Shown in pieces: positions 33,786-45,895 of a stretch of 64,000 bases of DNA (its first letter is position 1; each line of letters begins with the position of its first letter). The notes under the pieces were generated by a model, which was given only the letters and a program-made list of their open reading frames with translations, was not told the DNA's origin and ran no database searches. The stretch is from Ochotona curzoniae (lineage: Eukaryota > Chordata > Mammalia > Lagomorpha > Ochotonidae), in contig NW_024464918.1 of NCBI RefSeq assembly GCF_017591425.1, forward strand, positions 5,330,001 to 5,394,000, written 5' to 3'. The translations under genes were made by a program, and so were the position numbers.

Positions 33786-35129
33786 CAACTTTATAAATTA
33801 CAACACACAAGCATCTCTTTGCTCATTAGCAAAACCAAGAGGGTTCCAAAAGAGAGATCACTTTTCAGACCTAATACTATTAGAAAATGTCCAGGGAAAA
33901 AGACCATTGAAAGACCACACCATCCCCATCAATTCAATAATGAAGTTTTAAATAGGTCTCTTCATAAACTACTCAATCCCAAAAGCATATAAACTGCCAC
34001 AAACTTCAAATAGTTTTGTTTTGGTTTTATTTCAGATTTTCTAAATATCCTTTTGAGTAATATACTCAAGTACTGTCTTTTAGAGAGCTAAAGAAGCCTG
34101 TTGAAATTGGAGCAAACAAAACTCTATAGTCATCCTGTTTCCTTGGCAATAAGCTTGCTCTATTCCCAGAGTGGTGTTAGGGAAAGACGAGGGCAGGCAA
34201 AATTGTAAACAGGTTCTAGAGAGTTTCTATATTGTCCTAGTCACACATCAGTCCAATAAATAAGACTCAGGCAGAGTGGAATTTCCATCAAACAACTTTG
34301 TGTACAAAAAGAAAGGTTATCTCTCCTCTTGGGATGAGTAGAGCCAAATAATTTCCATCATGAACTGCAAGGCTCTATAAACCTCAATAGTAGAAGTTGA
34401 CTGTCCCAGCACTCTAATGAAATTGTGAAAGTAGAGATGTTCTTTAAATGTTTGTGCCTGAAGTTATGACCTGTTTCAAACAACAGGAAACTGGAGATAG
34501 CATTTTAACGGTTATGAATGCAGTCTTGGTGTCTAATGGGATTGGAGAAGGCGCTACGATTGAGGGACAATTTACTACCAAGAAATCAATTTGAAAATTC
34601 TATAGAAGATTATCACCCATTAAATTGTCTTTCTTCAACACTGCAGGTCCTAAAATGTTACTTCTGGACAAGAAATTTCAGCAACAATAAATGCTAATTA
34701 AGTAGACTATTCAAATATGTCGGATGAAAGAATGTAAAAAAATTCACTTACTAGGAAAAAGTCTTGGAGCTCCAATTACACTGCTGCTGTGGCTGCTATT
34801 GCAGCAGCTTCCTTCAGTCCTTCTTTCCTAATCAAGAACTAAGTAACATTGAGCAATGAACAGGACGGCTTCATTTCCCTACTCTCTTTGTGCAGTGCAG
34901 AAATAACACAAACAGAATCAATGCACAACTGCCTGTACATACCCCACCACCACGGAACAGGAAATATTCTCTATGTGCTATCCTGAGTCTGTTAACAGAA
35001 AGAGATATATTATATCAATTATAGGGTAGATGAGAATATTCTGTCTCAAAAAACCCTAGGAAAACATACACATGCACAAGCATTCCCTCACACGCAGACT
35101 CATGAATAGACAAGATAAATTTATTTTAA
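33786..35129. other. Unassigned AT-rich non-coding DNA
   Basis: No named repeat. It contains a small CTG/CAG hairpin at 34781-34807. No exon is recognised. Confidence 0.55.
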
Positions 35130-35430
35130 AAAGTTGATTTCATAGAAGTCAAGAGTAGAACAGGAGTTAACAGAACATGACTAAGAGAGGACACAGACAG
35201 AGGTAGCTATCGGGTGTAGAAGAATGTGAGTAACAATAGTTTATATTTTAAATTAGCCAGAAGATAGGATTTTGAATGTTCCCAACACAGAAAAACATTA
35301 AATGCTTGAGGTGATGGACATAGTAACTGTCCTAATTTGATGATACATGTTTTATACATGTATTGAAATGTCATACCGTATGCCACAGATATGTACATAA
35401 TTATTATATTAACTAAAACTAATAAAACAA
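35130..35430 (+). repeat. L1 LINE 3' end (mammalian-wide type)
   Basis: 'aaagttgatttcatagaagt', 'gattttgaatgttcccaaca', 'gcttgaggtgatggacatag' and 'gtacataattattatatt' follow the 3' untranslated end shared by older L1 families. No ORF2 part is attached. Confidence 0.78.
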
Positions 35431-38400
35431 GATGAATTTGTTTATACCTATGACTGTTTCAATCCTGAAAGCCCATGGGAACAATATAGGGCAGACACAG
35501 AAGAAACACTTTTCATTCAAGGAACACAATATTTTTCCAATCAAAAAGAAGCACTGATCTCCCTATCAATAAAAGCAAGGCAAAAGGCATTGGATCCAAA
35601 CGAGAAACAATCATTCTCCTCTTCTCGCATCCAGATGCCTTCACATCCCCAGGTCTGCCAGCTGATGCGTTTGCTAAAAGAGAATGATACTTTAGTTGAC
35701 TCTGGCAACCTGCCAATGCCTACATACGTATATTCCATTAGCCTCTACTTCTTTTTAGTCTCAGAGACTATGGAGGGTATTATCTAAGATGAAATCCTGG
35801 AGAAGACAGTTTTGACCCAAAAAATGCCATGGAAGTGAAAGCAGAAAGGCATCTGATAGTTCAGTGGGACTTTGGTCATAAAGCTGGTGCAGCACTATTT
35901 TCTTCCAAGAGATGGTTAGTAGACATTGTGTTCCCTTTATTTTCTTTCCTATTATCCAGCCTTCTCTGGAATCTGCTGATGAGTATTGTTGAAATCTCTT
36001 GCCACTTATGTTGTGTTGTTTTTGCAGAATCAGAGAAGGGGTTAGAAGTCAATTTTTACCATTTGCGTGGCACCAAATTCTCGGCTGATTATAGGGAACT
36101 CTAATATTGTGTCCTTTCACTTGAGCACAGACAGAAAAGAAGTGAATGTGAGCATTGATTTAGCATCGTGTGAAATTAAACCTGAAGGGCATTATGTCCT
36201 CATAAAGTATAATTACTCTTCAAGTTTTATCTCTTATTATCTCAGAGACACTCTCACAAGCAGGCAATAAACAGTCTTGGAAAAATGTCACTGGCCACAG
36301 TAAATGTCCCTAACCTGGACAGGGAGAGAGATTTTATATGTAGCTAAGTGTGGTGGCAACAGCTCTTGGTTCTTAAAGCTCCACTGGTTCCCGTGCCTGG
36401 TGAGTACCACAAAATGTAAAGGCAAGCAGAAAGCGGGTTCTCTGATAAACAGTAGTCAATGCCAGGTCTTGTGTGTGTAGAATACAGCTGAGTGATAATA
36501 AGGATCTGTAAAAAGCACAAAAGTCTCAAACTCGTCATCTTTTTTTCCTCCATAATATGGTGATTCTAAGCACAGCACATGCCCAACCTGTTAAATAAAT
36601 TTGTGGGCTAGGATCTATTTAGCCCATGCAAAATAAAGTGAACTAAAAACACTAATGAATGATTAAATCGGAAAAGAAAATCATTGAGACTTAGTAGATG
36701 AAACTACAGCTGTCTTCTGGTCAGTCAATGAGTACAGAAGTAGAAATACTTCTCTCAGGTACCTTGGAGGAATCTAAGAATTTACTGTCTTCTCTCGCCT
36801 CCAGGTGTCTTAAACCCAGGACACAGGAAGGGCTCAACAGCGAAGTCCTCAGAGGACAGATGATAAGCCTGTCCTAGATGATAAACCAACTGAGCCAGAC
36901 AGGAGGTGCCTACTGGTTCAGAGGGACAGATACAGAAGAGGCAGTGGCCCTTTCTCTGGGAAGTGGTGACCTCAAAGTCTCACAGTCATTTGTTTAAATT
37001 CTTGCAGAAGCTCACTGGAAGTCACATCCCTACTGCCCTCCCTTTGGGAGACAGAGGTGGAATGGGTCACTGTGGACACTTCATTGCATGTCCCCTGCCA
37101 GGGCATCTGCTGTGAATGTAGTGAATTGTGTCTATGTAGTGCTAAACACTTGGGGCTGGGAACCTCCAAGGAACTCCCTGGGCTCAGAGGGAACAATGCT
37201 GAAAACAGGTCATATTATTTTACGAATCAGGCCTGAGAAAAGGTAAGCATGTCTCCAACTGCAGGCAGCACAATCAATCTGCTGATCTTTTTCAAGAAGT
37301 TAAAAGAGTAAGCAATAAATCAACAGCGAGGGGGGTCAGTCCTCTGCCATTGACTGTCTTGAAAGGCAATTTTAAATGACTTTACAGTGACCTTGCCTAC
37401 ATAATTTCAGAGCTCAGAAGAAACCCTCCTCGCACATTCCACATAGTGACTGGAGTGGAAAAATGCCCTACTTCCGCTAAATGGGTAGTCCTAGCTGAGC
37501 GCCTGTCTGATAGCTGCTGTTTCCTGTAAAGGGACACACACAGGGTGTGGGGCTGGCTTTGGGGCTTGGGATCTCAGCCAAAGCTGTGAAAGTCATCTAG
37601 GCCTGTAACATGTGTTGCAAGAGCAAACGACTCTGCTGACACCGGGCCACAGGCATGGAGATGAGCCTAGCTTTGGTGCCATTAAGTAGTGAACATGAAG
37701 TGTCATCACAGCTATTCCATGGCAGATCTGTTCCAAGTGCTGAGACAAAGGCACTCTGGTGACTCGCATAGTCATTACAAAAACAATGCTGCTGCACAAG
37801 TCGGATGTATTCTTTGCAGCTCGACTGTCCGAAGGCCAATCCTGAGATGGGAAAGGCTCAGGCTCAAGGAAAGGACTTGGTGATGTTTAGCACAAAGTGT
37901 ATCTTGTGAGTTGAGCTAGTGTTTCTTCTTGCAGATCATTGCAAAAGTTCCAAATCTGGCTGATAAAAATCTTTATAAATGATGATCCTACAGTGTGTCT
38001 TTTTCAGAATGACACTGACAATGGGGCAGAGTCAAAAGTACTTAGTTTTACCGAGGACTTGTGGTATAGAGCAAAATAAATGAATAGTGTTGGGATGAAT
38101 AGCTAAGTCTGAATATTTATTCTGGTACTCTGTGTCCATCAAATGGGGATAATACTACTCACTTTGCATGATTATAAAGGAATGGCACAAAGAAAATACG
38201 CCCAATTGGGTACCTGAGAATGAATCTCTAGCAAACATTTATAACTTTCTCTTCCAAAACAAAACAACAACACAAAAAGGTTTTGGAGTATTAAAGAATA
38301 CTCGCTGGAAAATGAATAATATATTTCTAAATAATGTATATCCCCATGACTTTATTTCTTCAACTTAATTACTCTGTTCCAACACTACTTAGCACAAGGA

Positions 38401-38739
38401 ATGTTCTGCACTGTCCAATATGGGAGTCACGCACAACATTTGGCCATCAGCACTAGAAAGTTGGCTAAGTCACCCAGGAACTGAATTGTCAACTGCAATG
38501 AACTTTAATGAATTTAAAACTGTTTCATGTTACACATGGCTCCTATATCACACAGCATATTAATTCTGAGCCCTGAAATATAAACAAGAAAGAAGTGACC
38601 TGTAATTGTGCACAGCCAAGATGAAGAAGCTGCCCCCACTCCCCTAACACGCGCAGCAGCTTCTGAATGTAGGCTGACTTTATCAGCCTTACTCACACTC
38701 ACTCTTAGAACCTGGCAATTATTGCAGAAATAGCACAAG
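35431..38739. other. Unassigned non-coding DNA
   Basis: 3.3 kb with no strong repeat. A weak MIR-like 'catcaaatggggataatact' lies at 38137-38160. Opposed 60-90 codon frames have no splice context. Confidence 0.5.
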
Positions 38740-38885
38740 GCAGTGGCTCTCTCTGACACACAAATTCTATGACCCTGGACAACTTTCCTGGCTTTATCTG
38801 AACATGTTTTATCATCCATGAAATGGGGATAATGCCTCAGGGTTGTTGTCAAGGTGAAATGCAGTAATAGGTGTCAGAATATATT
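38740..38885 (+). repeat. MIR SINE fragment
   Basis: 'ctatgaccctggacaacttt', 'atcatccatgaaatggggat' and 'ggttgttgtcaaggtgaaat' match the MIR core and 3' half. Confidence 0.7.
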
Positions 38886-39654
38886 GAAATCTGCAACACT
38901 AGGAGCAATTGCAAGGAGCTCCCTGTATGCTTAGCTTTGCAACATTTGGTCATGATTCCATGATGTGATAGGTTGCTTGTCTTTATGGACAGGCAAAAGC
39001 CCTCATGAGAATCCATACACCATAAGGACTATTTGAGGATCCATACAATTTTAGTGACCATTTTCCTTGGGCACACGGGGATCTATTTGTGTTCACTTCT
39101 CTATTCATTCCAACTCTGGTCTACCCCATCATGTGGGAGCTACCTTAAGAAGACCAAATGTCATCATTTGGGAATGAATTTGAAAGCAAAGAACAGTAGA
39201 AGATATATTCTGAATGCATCTGTGAGAGTGTCTTTTATGTACACAAGGGATCAAAATCATCTTTGTAAACAGCATGAGAATCATATATGCTTATATGCTT
39301 TATTGATTTGCTTTGACTGTTAAAAAGTCCCAATAAATCTAGTTGGTACCAAAGGACCTGCTATAAAAATAAAGCTGAGCTTAAATTAAAGGTGAAGCTA
39401 TTCACATTTGTCCTGGACGCTGTAAGGCAGCAATGGCTTCCTCCCTGGCATTAGTGAGCTTGAACCTCAGCTGAAATGGGGCTGTGCACTCACTAGGATT
39501 TTCTTTCTTCTGCTGTTCACTGAAAGCTTTTCCTGGGAATGGCTTGATCTAAATTGCTCAAACACAAAGCAAGAGAAAGCATAAACACAACACTCCAATG
39601 CAGATGAGAACCATTCCCTATATTGTAAATGCTTCAGCAGTAAGGCCTACACAG

Positions 39655-39712
39655 AGCTGTGTTTCTCAACCTCAGCTCAGCTCTGTTGACATGAGGTTGG
39701 GTAAATATTTTT
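39655..39712 (+). mobile_element. MER20-type element, 5' part
   Basis: 'gtgtttctcaacctcagctc' followed by 'tctgttgacatgaggttggg' is the MER20 start. It is interrupted by a CSINE and resumes at about 40028. Confidence 0.65.
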
Positions 39713-40028
39713 TTTTTCAAATTTGTTTATTTATTTGAAAGCCAGAGATCTATTTATCTACCTATTATCTATCACCTAACTATATGTAAGAATTCCTGGC
39801 CACAAAAGCCAGGGTTGGGCCCCAGTTGGCACCCTGCATCCCGTATGGGTCTTCCATGTGGGTGACAGACCTAAGCACTGCAGTCATCATCCACTGCCTC
39901 CCAGGGTGTGCAGCAATAGGAAACTAGAATCAGAAACAGAGATGGGACTCAATCTGATCCAGGAGCTTCAATAAGAAATGTTTTCCCAAGTGACGATATA
40001 ACTCATTATGCCACAATGCCTACTCCAT
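39713..40028 (-). mobile_element. CSINE inserted into the MER20-type element
   Basis: Tail 'gtttatttatttgaaagcca', middle 'cactgcctcccagggtgtgc', and head 'ctcattatgccacaatgcct' run in reverse CSINE order. The flanks on both sides belong to one MER20-like element. Confidence 0.8.
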
Positions 40029-40205
40029 AGGCTGCATAAATTTTTAGTGCAGTGGGGCTGCCCTGTACAGTAACACATGTCCAGAACATTCCTGAATCCC
40101 AGTTACTACATGCCAGCAGTATACCTTTTCCCACTTGCAACAATCAAAACTGTTTCCAGACCTTCAGGATGGGGTGGAAGGGAGCAAAATCACCTCAATG
40201 GAGAA
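40029..40205 (+). mobile_element. MER20-type element, 3' part
   Basis: 'ggggctgccctgtacagtaa', 'ccagttactacatgccagca', 'gcaacaatcaaaactgtttc' and 'gggagcaaaatcacc' continue the MER20 order after the CSINE. Confidence 0.65.
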
Positions 40206-40254
40206 TCCTTGTTTAAAGAAAATTATATCTTGTTTGTGTCTCCCTTTTACATTT

Positions 40255-40450
40255 TCTACCTGTGTGACCTTGAACAAGGATTTACACTCTTAGAACCTTA
40301 ATTTCCTCCTATTTAAGAGAGAGATCATTGCACTTTCAACCATACTAGGTACTGAGCTGCTGCAAGGATTCAACTAGATAATGCATATAAAGCATTAACT
40401 ACATTGTCTGGCAACTAGTCTTTACTAAGTGGTAGTAACCATTATCGTTA
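40255..40450 (+). repeat. MIR SINE
   Basis: 'ctgtgtgaccttgaacaagg', 'cttagaaccttaatttcctc', 'gctgctgcaaggattcaact' and 'gtctggcaactagtctttac' give the MIR core and 3' half in order. Confidence 0.78.
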
Positions 40451-40729
40451 ACTACTTTGACTTTCTGAAATGTTCCAAGCAAACAAGCCACAAGTCCTAG
40501 CTGCTTCTCTACATGGGCCCAATTATCAGGCACTTCACTCAAGCAGAGAGTAGATGGAGTAGTACCGGCCAGAAAAGCTTTCCTCCAGAGCTTCCTTCCT
40601 CAACTGTAGCTCCTTCCTCCAGACTACAGCAAGGATTTCTCTGCACTATAACATTTAGCTTTGTCCTCTATTGGAAGTGAAGTAGACAGCTCCATCCCCA
40701 AAGAATGGTGGTTATAATTGAGATGAATG

Positions 40730-40935
40730 ATGAATGGGTAATTAATAACACTTACTAAATGCTGGCCATGTGCATACACTGCCTTGTACAAGTCTTTCAA
40801 TAATCATACGAATTAGTACTATTATCATACTTGTTTTACATATGAAGAAACATCAGAAATTTCTGAGTATACAAAGCCTCCCGCTCAATGCCTGGCATGT
40901 GATTGTCACATATAATAGGATAACTCAATGAGTAA
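40730..40935 (-). repeat. MIR SINE
   Basis: 'acttactaaatgctggccat', 'tagtactattatcatacttg' and 'ttttacatatgaagaaacat' are the MIR 3' half in reverse. Confidence 0.65.
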
Positions 40936-42957
40936 ATGAAGGAGTGCATAGAAGGTCAAATTCAGGACTATCCAGTAATTCAGAGTGTGAGGAAAAATAT
41001 CTAATTAGTTCCTCCATCAACAACGATATCTACTGAGATATGAAGTCTTACATGAGGGATAGCATGTACGAATTAAATGGAATACAGGTTTTTGAAAATA
41101 GTGGACATTTCAGATATGTAGCTGTCCCTTAGTAACTGCATAGAATGGCTTTCTCAGAGCCAAAATCCATGGACGTTAAAGCCTAGCATAGTATTTATGC
41201 AGAACCTACATACGTTTTCCTGTATACTTTAAATTATCTCCAGATTACTGGCAACGCCTCATACAATGTGAGTGCTATGCAAATAGCAGTTAAATGGTTT
41301 AGGAAATCATGAGGACAAAAGTCTGCCCAAGTGAAACGCAAATGCAAGTCTTAAAAAATATTTTCAAAGCATAAAGGCAGAATCTTTAAATAACATTCAT
41401 TTTATTACAGATAAAATATATTCTATAAAATTTTTATTATAAATAATTTTACTTAAAGAATTATCAAATATTTTCAAACACAAGGAGGCAGAAGCCATGG
41501 ACACATAGGGCTTGAGAGCTGACTTTAGGAAATTAATTTGACTCTGATAATGAACATTTGTTCATCCTTTCCTCCAAAAGTAAAACCTCCTCGCTGATAC
41601 AGCTGCTGTCACTCCATTCAAAGCTGAGAAGGACAAAGGAGCAGAGGACAGCCATGGTGAGCACAGCACTTGTGGGTGGCTGCAGAGTCTCAGATGCAGA
41701 TGCTGCTATTCTGGGGTGGCACCTGGGATGCTCTTGCACTGCGCATTACTCAGCTCAGATGTCTCCTCCTTGCCCATCCCATCCCATGCCCTCTGCTTTA
41801 CTTTGTGTCTGGACAGCATACACGTAGGACTAGTGAGTGAAGACCTGGGGACATTTCATCACTTCCAACCTGTCACAGATTGTCATCTACCAGGGTACTT
41901 TGTGCCTGGCAGCCACCAGCCATGTATCTTTAGGATCTATTTGTTTCCATCAATATTTGCAGAAAACAAAACCCAGAGGTTGCAGAGGAGCTGTTCTTCA
42001 CACGTGTTTGGTTTGCTCATGATTGGTGTGAACATTTTAAATCAGTTATCAACTTCTAAAACTTGGTATATTTAACATCCAGTGCTGGCATCTTACAAGA
42101 AGTGGTCTGCTCTGGTAAGAGTTCACTTGTACTTCATTTGACCACGGAGGTTGCAGCTGAGTACAGACTGTCCTCTTTATGGCGTTTTTCTCTGTCAATA
42201 TTGCTTCCAGCTTTTTTCACTCACAAGTATTATGCTAAAGGCATTTCAGCTTGCAAACCTTAACTAAACTGCTACAGAAAAGTACATATCAGGCTCTTGT
42301 ATTTGCGGAACACTTGGCATGAGCTCCTTTAGACCCTGACTATAGGCTAGTGAGACAGCTGTGAAAGAGCTTCCACATTGTGCGACCGAGTGGGGCTCAG
42401 GGAAATCCTCTATGTGGGGCACTGGCACAGGAAATTGATGCTTAACATTAAAAAGTATTTGGGGGATAATAAACCCATAAATTAGTTCCATATGATGTTA
42501 TTAACAGAAATTCCAATGCAGCAAATATAGTTCATGCTTGGAGACTGGAGTCTAGTCCAGTATCTAGCAAACTATCACTGGGCATTAAAACGATGTGCTA
42601 CCTTCTAACTGACAGAGGAGCCCTTACTACAACTGAGAGACTTTCAAGTGAGTGAGAAAGAAGGGCATGATGCAATTCTGAAGTCACTAGCATCCAACGA
42701 CTCTTGGTCTTTGCTAGCTCCTTCCTGTCTTCTTCCCACAGACTCACCTCTTGCCCACTCACATCCTCCCCTCACTCCCAAGAAAGGCAAACTGCCCAGA
42801 AACAAAATTTAGGTGATATGCATAGGTGCACTAGTAGAAATCCTAGGGCGGACACATGATGTAGAGGCAAAGGTGGTTCTTAATTAAGAATGAACCACAT
42901 CAGTGACACTGAAATCCCAGTGTGGCTAGCAAGAGGAAAGACTTCCATTCATATCCA
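40936..42957. other. Unassigned non-coding DNA
   Basis: 2 kb with no clear repeat. An ATGCAAAT octamer sits in a small inverted repeat, gctatgcaaatagc, at 41274-41287. Plus frames at 41558-42263 overlap one another and lack splice context. Confidence 0.5.
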
Positions 42958-43158
42958 GAGGGGGCCTGCCACTTGGTGCAGTTATTAAATTACCAATTCA
43001 GATGCCCAAATCTCATACCACAGCACCTTGATTCAATTCCCAGCTCCAATTCCGAGTCCAGCTTCCTGCTGGAACACTGGGAGGAATCAGGTGATGGCTT
43101 CTGAAGTCGATCTCACCCAATTGACAGCTCCTTTGAAGGGAGCAGGAAAATAAAACAT
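42958..43158 (+). mobile_element. CSINE, truncated at the tail
   Basis: 'ggcctgccacttggtgcagt', 'cagctccaattccgagtcca' and 'gcttcctgctggaacactgg' are CSINE head and middle blocks. The copy ends in a GGGAGCAGG...AAAATAAAA stretch. Confidence 0.68.
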
Positions 43159-43589
43159 GGCTTGGCTTACATTATCATCAGAATTTTCAGTGTCTGTGAT
43201 GTCTTCCTAACTGAGGGTACAACACTTGGAGGTCAAGACACAGCCATATTTGCTTTTGCATTCTCTGTGGGTTTTTAGGCACAGAAAGATGGAGAACCAC
43301 TCAGACTGACTGAACATCTGGCTGGCTCCGTCTCTGGAAGAAGATTTCTTAGGTAGGGAGGTACAAACCAACCATCTTCCAAAGTTGAGGGCAGAAGATG
43401 ACACCACTGTCCCCAGAGCTACCACACGAGCAGGGGTTGCCTCCTTCTCTAAAAGATGTAAGAAATGTGGCAGTCATGCCACAACACATGACTAAGAAGA
43501 TCCAAGAAGTTCCTTTATACAGCATGCGAGAATTATATTTGAAGCCATCAGTCTGGAAGCTTCACAATGTTCTTTCTAAGTCAGCTTGC

Positions 43590-44315
43590 ACCCAGTGCAT
43601 TGCCTACTGCTACATCTCTCTCCGTTCCACCACCTTGAGTGACTGGTCTGTTATCAAGGTTGTCCTCAATGCTTTTCAAGTTGATTCCAATATGCCTACC
43701 TTCACTATCACGAGCTCATCTTAATGGCCACCATGTTTCGCCTGGATGACCACAATAGCCACCTCATTAGACATCCTGTTTCCACTTTGGCACCAGTCAA
43801 TCAGTTTTTCTCAGGACAGCCATGAAGAACATTTCAGAACACAGTCATTTCTCCTTCCCTCTCCCCTCTCTCTTTGTCTTTCACACACACAAACACCACA
43901 TGAATACAAACACACACACACACACACACCCTATGATTAAAATCCTTGAAGTCGCTCTTTTTCAGAATCAGCCTGGAGATTTTATGTAATCTTCAGGGAA
44001 GCACAGGTGCTTGTGCCTATTTCTGCAGGCCATCTTGAGCCCATTCTCGGGCCTCTAGCCTTACTGGCCTTTTTCTAGCTGTTGCAAAAGCCAAGTGCCC
44101 TCTCCTACCTGGAGCCAGTGTTCAGTGTTCTGCCATGAACATCCTCTACCCAAGCCCTTCTTTTTACCTAGATAACATCCGACATGCTTTCTGAGTACAA
44201 ATGTCACATCTTCAGGAAGGTCTTCCCTCACTTCCCATATAAATTGTCTCCTTATTACTCCCACATAGCACTCCATGTGCATGTGTTTGTATGTGAACAT
44301 TGTACACATTTTATA
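43590..44315 (+). repeat. L2 LINE, longest copy in the window
   Basis: 'ggatgaccacaatagccacc' and 'cctgtttccactttggcacc' match the internal L2 3' region, then 'acaaatgtcacatcttcagg' and 'cacatagcactccatgtg' its last part. A CA repeat (43910-43929) has grown inside. The frame at 43398-43724 overlaps its start. Confidence 0.72.
43910..43929 (+). repeat. (CA)n microsatellite, 20 bp
   Basis: About ten CA units within the L2 copy, with a shorter CA tract at 43881-43890. Confidence 0.9.
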
Positions 44316-44329
44316 ACTACCTAGGATGG

Positions 44330-44515
44330 TTCTTCAAAAATGTTCTTGGAAAATGGAAGAAAAGGATAAGTTTCTCTCGGTGCAGAAAGCATGGAAATCC
44401 ATGCAAACACAATCTTCAAAAACTTCATGAGACATAATTATGAAAAAACTATGCATGGATTTTGAAAAAAAATGTTTTGCATCAAAATAAACTTCACTTT
44501 GATTCCACTTCGTTG
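44330..44515. mobile_element. Inverted-repeat DNA element (mariner-like), largest copy
   Basis: Begins 'ggttcttcaaaaatgttctt' and 'ggaaaatggaagaaaaggat', and carries 'aaaaaactatgcatggattt' and 'gcatcaaaataaacttcact'. The last block is the approximate reverse complement of the first part ('aagtttctctcggtgca'). Confidence 0.55.
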
Positions 44516-44586
44516 CGCTCATCTTGAGGTTTTACATCCTGGTGGTACTAGACCTTTCATATTTATGAAATAAATATGAAGTTCCC

Positions 44587-44627
44587 TCATGTTTATTTCT
44601 GTGTTCATGTTTATTTCTGTGCTCATT
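44587..44627 (+). repeat. Tandem repeat, 18-bp unit, about 2.2 copies
   Basis: Units 44587-44604 and 44605-44622 differ only at the last base (tcatgtttatttctgtgt versus tcatgtttatttctgtgc), followed by a partial third unit. Confidence 0.95.
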
Positions 44628-45084
44628 TGATTAAAATTGACCTCTTCTAAGCTCCACAGTGGGCTGAACCGTGCCTGTTTGGTATACCAGTTGTATCCCA
44701 AGCAAATCACAGTGCTAGAATCTTGATGAATGCATAATCAATTATTTGCTTGCTTTTGTTTTATTACTTAAATTCAACTGCAGGACAGGTATTATCTGTA
44801 TCTCAGTAATAGGAGGAAATACTTTTCAGGGTTTTTATTTTTTTTCCCACTATCAGGTCTTTTCATTGCTCTTCCTCTCCCTACTGACTTTGTGTAGACA
44901 GTGAGTAACAAATTCTACATATTAAGTCATAATTAGTTTATTTTATCACTCTATTCATCAAAGGTATATAATACTGCAAATCAAAGTTTCTAATTAGCAG
45001 CAGTGGACCAAGGAGACAATACTCTTGACATAATTACATCCAAAAGCAAAGAAACTTGATATTTAACTTTGCTTCCTAAACGCA

Positions 45085-45425
45085 TTGCTTACCTAAGCTT
45101 TCAGATGGTAGACATTGCTCCAGATTTATTTGGACTGCAAAGTCCTTTCGTGTCAGGCCTCCTGCCAGCGACAATTTTCCTGACATTTGCCACTTTCTCT
45201 GGGCCCTTCACAAAAACAAGTTCACATGGAAGGAACAACCTTTGAACCTGCTGTTTGCTCCCAATTAAAGTGTTTGAACAATCACTCTTCCTGAAAGCCT
45301 TGCTCAGATGTCTCCTCCACCAGGGAGCATTTCCTGACTGTACATTCAGGATTGTACAGTGGATTTCCACAGTCCCTTGTGCTTATTTAGTGCTTGCCAC
45401 TTGACCAAACTTTCTATTACTTTCC
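45085..45425 (+). repeat. L2 LINE 3' fragment
   Basis: 'tgcctcagatgtctcctcc'-like 'gctcagatgtctcctccacc' followed by 'agggagcatttcctgactgt' matches the L2 block 'tcaaatgtcacctcctcaga', 'gaggccttccctgac'. Further 'gtgcttatttagtgcttg' fits the downstream part. Confidence 0.65.
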
Positions 45426-45494
45426 CACTTCATCCATTACATTTGAAATTGTGAAGGTGTGCCTGATGTACAACACTAATGTCTGGTATACTGG

Positions 45495-45895
45495 GTGTTT
45501 GATAAAATTGCTGAGGGAAAGATGGAAGGGCAGAAGAAGGGATGGAGGGAAGGAAAAAGGAAGGGAAGAGGGATGGAGGAAAAGAGGAAAGTAAGGATGG
45601 TAGGTAGGTCGGGAGGAAAAATACAGGGAGGGAAGGAAGGAAGGAAGGAAAGAAGGAAGGAAGGAAGGAAGGAAGGAAGGAAGGAAGGAAGGAAGGAAGG
45701 AAGGAAGGAAGGAAGGAAGGAGAGGAGAGGAGAAAGGCAAGCAGGGAGGGAGGCCAGGAGAGAGGGAAATAGGAAAGAGGCAGAGGGTGAAAGAGGGAGG
45801 AAGGAAGAGAGAGAGAGGGGGAGGGAAAGAAGGAGGGAAGAAAAAGGAAAGAAGGAAAAAAGAGAAACCAGACAAAAAGGAAAGGGGAAGAAAAG
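45495..45895 (+). repeat. (GGAA)n microsatellite within a 400-bp polypurine tract
   Basis: A near-pure GGAA array runs from about 45631 to 45720 with one interruption near 45651. It is flanked by degenerate purine-only sequence on both sides. The long frames on both strands (191 and 154 codons, Pro/Ser/Leu/Phe or Lys/Gly/Arg/Glu only) are composition artefacts. GGAA arrays are known to bind ETS-family factors and polypurine tracts can form triplexes; neither is shown here. Confidence 0.95.
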
